Below, piece by piece: positions 34,809 through 42,575 of a stretch of DNA of 64,000 bases. The position numbers and the translations under genes are program-made. The number at the start of each line of letters is the position of its first letter. The stretch's first letter is position 1. Below the pieces are notes generated by a model. That model saw nothing but the letters and a program-made list of their open reading frames with translations. It made no database searches and was not told the origin of the DNA. The stretch comes from Methanocalculus chunghsingensis (GTDB lineage Archaea > Halobacteriota > Methanomicrobia > Methanomicrobiales > Methanocorpusculaceae): assembly GCF_018132105.1 (NCBI RefSeq), contig NZ_JWHL01000006.1, forward strand, positions 1-64,000. Direction: 5' to 3'.

Positions 34809-36167
34809 ATGCAGACCAAAATATACCTTGATGAGGAGAGCATTCCCAGAACCTGGTATAATATCCAGGCCGATCTCCCTACCCCGCTTGATCCGCCGCT
34901 CCATCCGGCGACCGGCAGGCCGGTTATCCCTGATGATCTCGCCCCGATCTTTCCAAAGGAACTCATCCTTCAGGAGATGAGTCAGCAGCGGGATATTCCG
35001 GTCCCTGACGAAGTCCGGGAGATCCTCAAACTCTGGAGGCCTGCCCCGCTCTATCGTGCACACCGGCTTGAGAAGTATCTCAAGACCCCGGCAAAGATCT
35101 ACTACAAGTACGAAGGAGTCAGTCCGGCAGGGAGCCATAAGCCAAATACCGCCATTCCCCAGGCATACTACAATATGAAGGAGGGGATTGAGCGGATCGC
35201 CACAGAGACCGGGGCCGGACAGTGGGGGTCAGCCCTTGCCTTTGCAACGAATATCTTTGATCTGGAGTGTACCATCTACATGGTCAGATCCAGCTATGCC
35301 CATAAACCATACCGAAAATCGATGATGCATGTCTGGGGTGCAGAATGTATCCCGAGCCCGAGCACCAAAACCGCAGCAGGAAGGGCGGTCCTTGAAAAAG
35401 ATCCGGAGACGACCGGGAGCCTGGGCATTGCCATCTCTGAAGCGGTTGAGGATGCCGCGATCAATGCAAACACCCATTACGCCCTTGGATCGGTCCTAAA
35501 CCACGTCTGCCTCCATCAGACGGTGATCGGCCTTGAGGCACGGGAGCAGCTTGCGACGGTTGATTCCTACCCGGACGTCGTCATCGGCAGTGTCGGCGGG
35601 GGATCGAACTTCGCAGGGATTGCGTTTCCATTTGCTGGAGATATCCTCACCGGGAAGGCGGAAGGGACGGAGATCATCGGTGTCGAGCCTGCCGCCTGCC
35701 CGACGATGACGAAGGGACTCTATGAGTATGACTATGGCGATGTTGCCGGGCTGACACCAATGCTGAAGATGTACACCCTCGGCCACGAGTTCGTCCCGCC
35801 ATCACTTCACTCAGGTGGACTGCGGTACCATGGAGACTCCCCGATCGTCTCCCGCCTCGTCCATGACGGTATCATCACCCCGGTGTCGTACTTCCAGAAT
35901 GAGGTCTTCGCCGCCGCAGAGGTCTTTGCCCGGACTGAGGGGATCATCGTCGCACCCGAAGCTGCCCATGCGGTCAAAGGGGCGATTGATGTCGCCCTAG
36001 AATGCAGGAAGACCGGTGAGGAGAAGACGATCCTCTTCTGCAACTCCGGCCATGGCCACTTTGACATGACGGCATATGATGCCTACCATGCAGGCGAGAT
36101 CATCGATTATGAATGTCCGGACGACCTGATCAGGGAATCCCTCTCCCATCTCCCGAAGGTTCGGTGA
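34809..36167 (+). CDS. trpB2: Tryptophan synthase beta-like protein, TrpB2 type
   Basis: This is a PLP enzyme that joins serine (or phosphoserine) with indole to make tryptophan. The PLP lysine lies in SHKPNTA near residue 110 and the phosphate loop in [10 protein letters not shown] near 270. The N-terminal extension and the long family form (452 residues) place it in the TrpB2 group, which does not need TrpA channelling and can salvage free indole. It begins a run with an ATP-NAD kinase homologue, an acyl-CoA ligase and an ECF transporter rather than the trp operon, so it may serve indole or another aromatic taken up from outside. Confidence 0.9.
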   Translation: MQTKIYLDEESIPRTWYNIQADLPTPLDPPLHPATGRPVIPDDLAPIFPKELILQEMSQQRDIPVPDEVREILKLWRPAPLYRAHRLEKYLKTPAKIYYKYEGVSPAGSHKPNTAIPQAYYNMKEGIERIATETGAGQWGSALAFATNIFDLECTIYMVRSSYAHKPYRKSMMHVWGAECIPSPSTKTAAGRAVLEKDPETTGSLGIAISEAVEDAAINANTHYALGSVLNHVCLHQTVIGLEAREQLATVDSYPDVVIGSVGGGSNFAGIAFPFAGDILTGKAEGTEIIGVEPAACPTMTKGLYEYDYGDVAGLTPMLKMYTLGHEFVPPSLHSGGLRYHGDSPIVSRLVHDGIITPVSYFQNEVFAAAEVFARTEGIIVAPEAAHAVKGAIDVALECRKTGEEKTILFCNSGHGHFDMTAYDAYHAGEIIDYECPDDLIRESLSHLPKVR

Positions 36168-37297
36168 TGCAGAGGATCGGGCTTGTCATCAATCCCATTG
36201 CCGGCCTTGGGGGGACTGTCGGTCTGAAGGGAACAGACGGCCTCTCTGAAGAGGCATTGAAGCGGGGAGCAGAGCCCCGCTCCCTCCTTCGTGCGGAAGA
36301 GACCCTCTCCCTTCTTCAAAATGAACCGATCGAATTTCTGACCGCATCCGGTTCGATGGGTGAGGATGCCCTCCGCAATGCCGGAATCTCCCGGTATACG
36401 GTCCTCTATGAATGCAATGCCTCGACGACTGCGGAGGATACTGTGGCGGCATGCAGGAGATACGCAGAGGCGGGAGCAGCCCTGATCCTCTTTGTCGGTG
36501 GTGACGGAACCGCCAGGGACGTCCTTGCCGCGATCGGCACCCGTATTCCTATCCTTGGCATCCCGGCAGGGGTCAAGATGTACTCGGCGGTCTTTGCAAC
36601 AGATCCGCAGGCGGCCGCCCCTCTCATCCGGGATATCGGTTCGCTCCCGCTCCAGGATGCAGAGGTCCTTGATGTCGATGAGGTGGCATACCGCTCCGGC
36701 CGGCTCAGCACCCGTCTCTATGGCATTGCGAGGATTCCTTACAGGAGCGGCTTTCTCCAGCATGCGAAGGAGACGTACGCAACTCATGGAGATGAAGAGC
36801 GGCAGAGGAGAGAGATAGCCCGCTTTATGGCAGCCGTCCTCTCCTCAGGCCGTCCGTTCATCCTTGGTGCAGGATCGACGACAGAGGCGATAGCAGATGA
36901 GATGGTGCTCCCAAAGACCCTCCTTGGTATTGATGCGTATGCTGGAGGCACCCGCTTTGCAGGCGATCTTGATGCACGTTCCCTCCTTGCATTCCTGGAG
37001 AGACACCCGGATGCACGCCTTATCATCAGCCCGATCGGATCCCAGGGATTCATCATCGGCCGTGGGACACAGGTGATCACCCCGGCTGCAATCTCCCGGA
37101 TAGGTGTGGAGAATATTATCGTCGTGGCAACACCGGAAAAACTCAGAGGAACGCCTCTTCTCCATATTGATACCGGTGATCGTCTCTGTGATGCAGCATT
37201 TCCTGAAACGATCCGCGTCATCTGCGGATATGGCATCGCAGAACGAAGACGACTCGCCAGTTCCTGCTCTTCTCCTCCCGGTGATCGGTCAATTTAA
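36167..37297 (+). CDS. ATP-NAD kinase-like protein (COG3199/AcoX group)
   Basis: The N-terminal half has the NAD-kinase/diacylglycerol-kinase fold signature FVGGDGTARDV near residue 110 and a start IGLVINPIAGLGG typical of COG3199. Phosphorylation of NAD or a related metabolite is expected but the specificity of this group is poorly known. The start ATG shares one base with the trpB2 stop (TGATG), so the two are translated together. Length is about 376 residues. A second promoter-like box follows the stop. Confidence 0.82.
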   Translation: MQRIGLVINPIAGLGGTVGLKGTDGLSEEALKRGAEPRSLLRAEETLSLLQNEPIEFLTASGSMGEDALRNAGISRYTVLYECNASTTAEDTVAACRRYAEAGAALILFVGGDGTARDVLAAIGTRIPILGIPAGVKMYSAVFATDPQAAAPLIRDIGSLPLQDAEVLDVDEVAYRSGRLSTRLYGIARIPYRSGFLQHAKETYATHGDEERQRREIARFMAAVLSSGRPFILGAGSTTEAIADEMVLPKTLLGIDAYAGGTRFAGDLDARSLLAFLERHPDARLIISPIGSQGFIIGRGTQVITPAAISRIGVENIIVVATPEKLRGTPLLHIDTGDRLCDAAFPETIRVICGYGIAERRRLASSCSSPPGDRSI

Positions 37298-37306
37298 ATG
37301 ACTATT

Positions 37307-37320
37307 GTACAAATATATAC
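37307..37320 (+). promoter_or_regulatory. TATA-like box before the acyl-CoA ligase gene
   Basis: GTACAAATATATAC lies 36 bases before the ATG at 37356 and closely resembles the trpB2 box. It suggests a second, co-regulated promoter for the ligase and ECF genes. Confidence 0.45.
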
Positions 37321-37355
37321 ATCAGAGAACAGATATTCTTTCCATGGAGCCGGAG

Positions 37356-38888
37356 ATGCCAAACATCACTACATTTCTTGATATCGGTGCCGCAAGGTCA
37401 GACGATCCAGCTCTGATTCTTCCAACAACGGGTGAATCCTATACGATGCGGGATCTCCTTGATGCAACCTGCAATCTTGGATCGATCCTCCTTTCCCATG
37501 GAGTCTCAACGGGGGAGAGGATCACCATCTGCCTGGAGAGTTCTGCAGGCTATCTCGTCTCATACTTTGCCGCATGGCGGATCGGTGCCGTTGCTGTCCC
37601 GGCAAACCGGGTGTCGACGAGGGAGGAACTTGCCTATGCCGTATCGGACTCAGGGAGCCGGGTGATCATCACCGACCCCGAAGGTTCAGAGATGGCATCT
37701 TCCATCCCGGGCGTCACTGTCATCGTCGCAGGGGGGGAGGCTTTGGAAGGAACTGTCCCATGGAGACTCCTCCCCGATGAAAGGGTCTGGATTGAGCCTG
37801 CCAACTGTCTGGGTTCAGACCTCTGCCATATTCAGTATACCTCCGGAACCACCGGACGGCCGAAGGGTGCGATGCTCACCCAGGGGGGATGGATGGCAGC
37901 ACTCGATGCCGAGGCTGAGGTCCTCACCCTCCGCCCGGATGATATCTATCTTGGTATCTACCCGATGGGCCATGTCGGCATCTCCTGGGGGATAGCCGCC
38001 CTGAAGGCCGGTGCCAGCTTCGTTGTGATGGAGCGTTTTGATCTGGAGACATATCTCCGACTGGCTGAAGAGTACCGGGTGACCATCCTTGCAGGGATGC
38101 CCCCTGTGATTCATTCACTCCTCACCTCCCCACCAGGAACGGAAAGAAGGCTTGCATCGGTCCGGGAGATCATCTCCGGGGGCGGCCCGCTTCACCCTGA
38201 TATCTGGAAACCCTTTCATGAGCGGTTTGGCATTCCGATCATCAACGCCTACGGCCTCTCGGAGACGATCGTCGTCGGGACAGGGACTGCTATCCGTGCA
38301 GATGATTATCCGCTCGCTGACCGGTTCCTCTCTGTCGGCCATCCTGCCGGATACTCCGAAGTGCGGATCGTTGATACAGAGGATCCATCACAGGTCCTCC
38401 CCGCAGGTACGGAGGGTGAGATCGCCCTTCGCGGTCCTTCTGTCGCTCTCGGCTATTATGGGATGCCCGAGGAGACGGCGGCGGTCTTCCTTCCGTCGGG
38501 ATGGTTCCTGACCGGTGATATCGGATACCTGGATGAGAACGGGATGCTCTCGATCACCGACCGGAAGAAGGATATGATCATCATGTCCGGCTGGAAGATC
38601 TACCCCACAGAGGTTGAAAACGTCCTCCTCAGCCACCCCGATATCGCAGACGCCGCAATATTCGGCGTTCCTGATCCACGGCGGGGGGAGATCCCGGTCG
38701 CGGCGGTCGTTCCGAAGCGTTCCATCCGGATCGAAGAGATCATCGCCTACTGCCGTCGGTATCTCGCAGGATACAAGGTTCCGCGTGAGGTGCAGATCGT
38801 CGATCACCTGCCGCGGGTCAATGGCTGGAAGCTGATGAGAAAGAGTCTCAGGGAAACGTATTCAAAGAATTTAAGGCAAATACCATGA
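37356..38888 (+). CDS. AMP-forming acyl-CoA ligase
   Basis: This adenylate-forming enzyme activates a carboxylic acid with ATP and joins it to CoA. The AMP-binding P-loop is YTSGTTGRPKGAM near residue 165; GWFLTGDIGYLDENG and DRKKDMIIMSGWKIYP mark the hinge; the catalytic lysine is in the C-terminal GWKLMRKS. The acid is unknown; fatty, aryl or indole acids are possible. GGAG 6 bases before 37356 favours that ATG over 37344. The stop overlaps the ECF S-component start by 4 bases, so the ligase probably acts on the transported compound or regulates its use. Confidence 0.88.
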   Translation: MPNITTFLDIGAARSDDPALILPTTGESYTMRDLLDATCNLGSILLSHGVSTGERITICLESSAGYLVSYFAAWRIGAVAVPANRVSTREELAYAVSDSGSRVIITDPEGSEMASSIPGVTVIVAGGEALEGTVPWRLLPDERVWIEPANCLGSDLCHIQYTSGTTGRPKGAMLTQGGWMAALDAEAEVLTLRPDDIYLGIYPMGHVGISWGIAALKAGASFVVMERFDLETYLRLAEEYRVTILAGMPPVIHSLLTSPPGTERRLASVREIISGGGPLHPDIWKPFHERFGIPIINAYGLSETIVVGTGTAIRADDYPLADRFLSVGHPAGYSEVRIVDTEDPSQVLPAGTEGEIALRGPSVALGYYGMPEETAAVFLPSGWFLTGDIGYLDENGMLSITDRKKDMIIMSGWKIYPTEVENVLLSHPDIADAAIFGVPDPRRGEIPVAAVVPKRSIRIEEIIAYCRRYLAGYKVPREVQIVDHLPRVNGWKLMRKSLRETYSKNLRQIP

Positions 38889-39409
38889 AATCCAGAGATA
38901 TAGCAATCGTCGGCATCCTGCTTGCGGCAGGGGCCATCGTCCGGTTTATGTCACTTGTCATCCCGGGCCCGATCGTCGCAAACCTTGTCATCGCGTTCTA
39001 TTCACTTGCTATCCTCCTTGTTGTTCCGAAGGTGAATGAAGCCCTTGGAATCGGGGTGATCGCCGGCCTGATATCCGCATTGATCAGCCATTCAATCTTC
39101 CCGCCGGCAAATCTTATCTCAGAGCCCGTCGGAGCCGTCGTCTGTATCCTCGTCTTCATGATAGTGAAGGATCGGATCAAAATCGGGGCTCCGGGTATCT
39201 CAGCGACTGTTGCAACGCTTGCATCTGGATTTACCTTCGTGGGGGTTGTTGTTCTCCTCCTCCTGGCAGCACCCGGAATGCTTGCAAAGGCAGTAACGCT
39301 GACCGGCTTTGTCATGGCAATCGTTCCGATTGTTGTCCTCACCGCTTTCGTCAACGGAATCATCGTCCAGATGCTCTATCCGTCAGCCTCAAGAATCCTG
39401 GAGAGATGA
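38885..39409 (+). CDS. ECF transporter substrate-binding membrane component (S)
   Basis: This 174-residue protein has five or six hydrophobic helices and no catalytic motif. Its place directly before ECF ATPase and EcfT genes identifies it as the S component, the part that binds the vitamin, metal or metabolite. AGFISALISHSIFPPANL-type small-residue helices are usual for the fold. The sequence does not clearly match the biotin, thiamine, riboflavin or cobalt groups, so the substrate is open; the neighbours suggest an acid or an aromatic compound. Confidence 0.8.
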   Translation: MKSRDIAIVGILLAAGAIVRFMSLVIPGPIVANLVIAFYSLAILLVVPKVNEALGIGVIAGLISALISHSIFPPANLISEPVGAVVCILVFMIVKDRIKIGAPGISATVATLASGFTFVGVVVLLLLAAPGMLAKAVTLTGFVMAIVPIVVLTAFVNGIIVQMLYPSASRILER

Positions 39410-39412
39410 TCG

Positions 39413-40813
39413 ATGCCTATTGATATTCAGAATCTCAGTTACACATACCTGAGAGGGGACAGGCCGGTTCTAAACGATATCTCCGTCTCTCTCCCCGCAG
39501 GATCAATGCTGGTCATCACCGGCCCTTCAGGATCCGGGAAGACCACCCTCTGCCGGGCGATGGCAGGAATCCTCTCCCATCTCTACTCGGGCAGGCTCGA
39601 GGGTTCAATCTCCGTCAAAGGAAAGGATATTATGGCGTATGACGGCGTCGAAGAGCTTTATTATGAGGTCTCGATGGTCTTTGATGACGCCGATGCCCAG
39701 CTGATCTTCACAACCGTCGGCGAGGAGATCTCGACCAGTCTCCGGAATCGGGGTTTCTCCCGGAGTACGACGGAAGAGGAGCTGGTTCGGATCCTCGGTC
39801 TTCTTGAGATCGAGGACCTGGTTGATCGCCCCCCTTATACGCTCTCGGGTGGCCAGAAACAGAAGGCGGCACTTGCCGCAACGCTGGCACTCGGAACCGA
39901 TATCCTGATCCTCGATGAGGCGACATCAGAACTTGATGAAGCCGCCAGAGGGGTCGTCTTCTCCCTCCTCCGCCAGCTTGCTGATGAAGGGAAGACGATC
40001 ATCCTTGTCGAGCATATGATCGATGAAGCCGCGTTATATGCCGATGCCTGTATCCTCCTTGAGGATGGGCGGATCACCGCTTCGGGATCAGCCGAAGAGG
40101 TCTCACGCCGGATACAGGAATCACTTCATCCGGTCAGGAGACGTACAACAACTGCGAATGGGGACCGCCTCATCGAGATGCAGGATCTCGTCCACTGTTA
40201 TGGGGATCTCCGGGCCGTTGATGGCGTGAATCTGACACTCAGGCGTGGTGAGATCATCGCGATCATCGGGGAGAACGGCTCCGGCAAGACGACTCTTGTG
40301 AAGCATATGAATGGCCTTCTCCGCCCGACTGAAGGATCGCTACTCATCTCCGGGACCCGGTGCCATGACCAGTCGGTCTCTCTCCTCTCCCGGCATACCG
40401 GCCTCGTCTTTCAGAACCCGGATACCATGCTCTTTGAGGATACTGTCCGGAAGGAGGTCGCCTTCGGTTTGAAGAATATCGGGAGAGATACCGGATGTAT
40501 CGAGGCGGTCCTTGCGGAGGTCGGCCTTGGAGGCAGAGAGGAGGTTAATCCACGCCATCTCAGCAGAGGTGAACGGCAGCGTCTTGCCCTCGCATGTGTC
40601 ATCGCGATGGGACAGGATGTCTTCGTCCTGGATGAACCGACAACCGGACTTGATCCGGTGGAATCGCTTCAGATTATGGAGATACTGATGCGGCTTGCCG
40701 ATGAAGGCCATGGTATCGTGATGATCACGCATAATCCCGGACTTGCGACAACCTACGCGGATCGGGTCATCAGGATGAACAACGGCCGGATCGTATCGAT
40801 CGAGGAGGCCTGA
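39413..40813 (+). CDS. ECF transporter ATPase, two fused ABC domains
   Basis: The two nucleotide-binding domains, separate in many bacteria as EcfA and EcfA', are joined in one 466-residue protein. Domain 1: GPSGSGKTT, LSGGQKQKAALA, ILILDEATSELD, VEHMIDEA. Domain 2: GENGSGKTT, LSRGERQRLALA, VFVLDEPTTGLD, ITHNPGLA. Both look active, although the unusual EATSELD box of domain 1 has threonine-serine in place of proline. It is 3 bases after the S-component and 2 bases before the T-component, which makes a complete importer. Confidence 0.92.
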   Translation: MPIDIQNLSYTYLRGDRPVLNDISVSLPAGSMLVITGPSGSGKTTLCRAMAGILSHLYSGRLEGSISVKGKDIMAYDGVEELYYEVSMVFDDADAQLIFTTVGEEISTSLRNRGFSRSTTEEELVRILGLLEIEDLVDRPPYTLSGGQKQKAALAATLALGTDILILDEATSELDEAARGVVFSLLRQLADEGKTIILVEHMIDEAALYADACILLEDGRITASGSAEEVSRRIQESLHPVRRRTTTANGDRLIEMQDLVHCYGDLRAVDGVNLTLRRGEIIAIIGENGSGKTTLVKHMNGLLRPTEGSLLISGTRCHDQSVSLLSRHTGLVFQNPDTMLFEDTVRKEVAFGLKNIGRDTGCIEAVLAEVGLGGREEVNPRHLSRGERQRLALACVIAMGQDVFVLDEPTTGLDPVESLQIMEILMRLADEGHGIVMITHNPGLATTYADRVIRMNNGRIVSIEEA

Positions 40814-40815
40814 CG

Positions 40816-41598
40816 ATGCAGGAGATTATGCAGTATATCCCGGGTGATGGCATCTTCCATCGGATCCATCCCCTGACAAAGCTTGTATTTACCGTGATCC
40901 TTGTCGGGCTCGCCGTCCTGACCGGAGATCTTCTCATCCTCTCCGGTCTCCTCATTGCGGTCTATCTTGCTGCATTGGTGGGAGGACTTTCCCGTGGTCT
41001 GACAGAGCAGATCCCGCTCCTCGTGATCCTCGGTGGGATGCTCGTTCTCTTCACCGTCCTGACGATGCAGGGGGGCGAGGTGATCCTGACGCTCATCCCG
41101 GCTGCCGTTCCATTGATCGGTGGTGCGCTTCCGGTGACGAGCGGGGCACTCCTTTTTGGAACCATCCTTGCCCTCCGGTTTTCTGTGATGCTCTTTGCAT
41201 TCCAGCTTCTGGTCATCTCGACCAGGCCGGGCGAGCTGGTCATGACGCTCCGCCAGCTCCGGATGCCGATCGATTACACACTGATGTTCCTCATCGCGCT
41301 CCGCTTCATTCCAACGCTTCAGAGGGAGGGAATCCGGATAAGCGAGGCACAGCTTGCACGCGGGTACTCCCCCGGAGACGGATTCATCGGGAAGGTCAGG
41401 GGACTCCGGCCTGTTATTCTCCCCCTCATCTTTAACTCTCTCGGAAAGGCTGATACCCTTGGAATGACGATCGATATGCGTGGATACAGACGCGGGAAGG
41501 CTGAACCGGATCCGATCTCGTTTGGCCGTCTTGACGGGATTGTTATCACTGCGGTATCGCTCCTCGCCATTATGGTGGTTGCCGTACCCCTGATGTAG
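40816..41598 (+). CDS. ecfT: ECF transporter transmembrane component (EcfT)
   Basis: This scaffold subunit links the ATPases with the S component. Five or so helices are followed by two coupling helices with the ARG-type motifs: AQLARGYSPGDGF near residue 180 and MRGYRRGKAEPD near 220. Length 260 is normal. It ends 6 bases before the KaiC-like gene, extending the same transcript. Confidence 0.9.
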   Translation: MQEIMQYIPGDGIFHRIHPLTKLVFTVILVGLAVLTGDLLILSGLLIAVYLAALVGGLSRGLTEQIPLLVILGGMLVLFTVLTMQGGEVILTLIPAAVPLIGGALPVTSGALLFGTILALRFSVMLFAFQLLVISTRPGELVMTLRQLRMPIDYTLMFLIALRFIPTLQREGIRISEAQLARGYSPGDGFIGKVRGLRPVILPLIFNSLGKADTLGMTIDMRGYRRGKAEPDPISFGRLDGIVITAVSLLAIMVVAVPLM

Positions 41599-41604
41599 GA
41601 TACG

Positions 41605-42186
41605 ATGATGGATGAATCTCTGATGAGAACAAGCGGTGTGCCGGGCCTTGATCCGGTCCTCGGTGGCGGGTACCGGACTGGTGCCCGGATCATCGTCTAT
41701 GGATCTCCCCTCTCCGGGATTGAGATACTTGCAGCCCGGTTTGCAGAGGCGACAGGAGGTGTCTACCTGAGCCTTGATGAGGAGCCCGTCGGGCAGGCAT
41801 TCGCCGCAGCAGGCCTCTCGGTCGAGGATATTGCTCATGATATCAGGGGGCCGTCCGCAGTCCTCGACTCACTCTCGTCGGTGATTCTTGACAGGGGTAT
41901 CTCCCAGGCGATCCGTCTCCTCACCATCGCTACCGATTCGTTCCGATCAGAAGGGGGGTGCCTCCTCTGTACGCTGTACGAAGGCCTGCATACCCCCTAT
42001 GAAGAGATCCTGATCTTCCGGCAGGCGGATATTGTCATCTATCTCAGGACAGAGGTTCATCAGTCCCAGGTGGAACGACGGCTCCAGGTGATGAAGTACC
42101 GGGGGATGCGAATCCCTGATCGGACCGTCCCCTTCATCCTCACCGGGGATGGCATCGAGCTCTCGACGACATCAAGGGTGGTGTGA
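41605..42186 (+). CDS. KaiC/RadA-like protein with destroyed Walker A motif
   Basis: The 193-residue frame begins like KaiC/GvpD-type RecA-fold proteins (TSGVPGLDPVLGGGYRTG) and keeps later strands (VYLSLDEEP, DIVIYLRTEV). The Walker A site should be GSPGSGKT but reads GSPLSGIE, residues 33-40, so the lysine and threonine needed for ATP are gone. It is therefore probably a regulatory or structural pseudo-ATPase rather than a motor. It is shorter than usual single KaiC domains. Six bases separate it from ecfT, so a role in regulating the transporter or its partners is possible. Confidence 0.7.
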   Translation: MMDESLMRTSGVPGLDPVLGGGYRTGARIIVYGSPLSGIEILAARFAEATGGVYLSLDEEPVGQAFAAAGLSVEDIAHDIRGPSAVLDSLSSVILDRGISQAIRLLTIATDSFRSEGGCLLCTLYEGLHTPYEEILIFRQADIVIYLRTEVHQSQVERRLQVMKYRGMRIPDRTVPFILTGDGIELSTTSRVV

Positions 42187-42575
42187 GGAGAAGGGCATTT
42201 GGGGGCTCCTGCTCATATCTGGGTCGGATATACAATCCACCTGGTTGATACATCCCCATTGACTTCGCTGGATATCCTGCAGCGTTGCCGGAATGCCTGA
42301 CCCGATTATGCACTATCTCGCCGGAATATTAAAAATTCTACTGATATAAATCCTTATCTCTGGTTATTTGTATATTTTTTTATTCATTAATTATAATATT
42401 TTTAGATATATTTATTGCTGGAAAAACCAAGCAACGTCTGCCGTCGATACTTCACATACCAGATCATACCGCAGAGATGTCATGGAACAGATAAGGGCCA
42501 TCCTCCCCCTTATCACGATACAAATGCTATAGCGGGAGACCACTACAGCTCCTCGGAGGGATCGGCGAATCGGAC
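42187..42575. other. Intergenic leader region upstream of the PKD protein gene
   Basis: The first part is AT-rich. A perfect 8-bp hairpin GATAAGGG/CCCTTATC (42490-42514, 9-base loop) and a small CTCC/GGAG hairpin near 42550 lie between it and the gene, which could make a structured leader. I could not match a known riboswitch class. No ORF of size is present. Confidence 0.4.

Noticed and set aside
40753-41838. 361-codon minus-strand frame opposite ecfT and the KaiC-like gene
   Set aside because: Composition is that of a shadow (many Arg, His, Asp, Glu), with no motif; the plus-strand genes have clear motifs.
42187-42575. Riboswitch (c-di-GMP type) before the PKD protein gene
   Set aside because: The conserved GEMM sequence blocks could not be found; only simple hairpins are seen.
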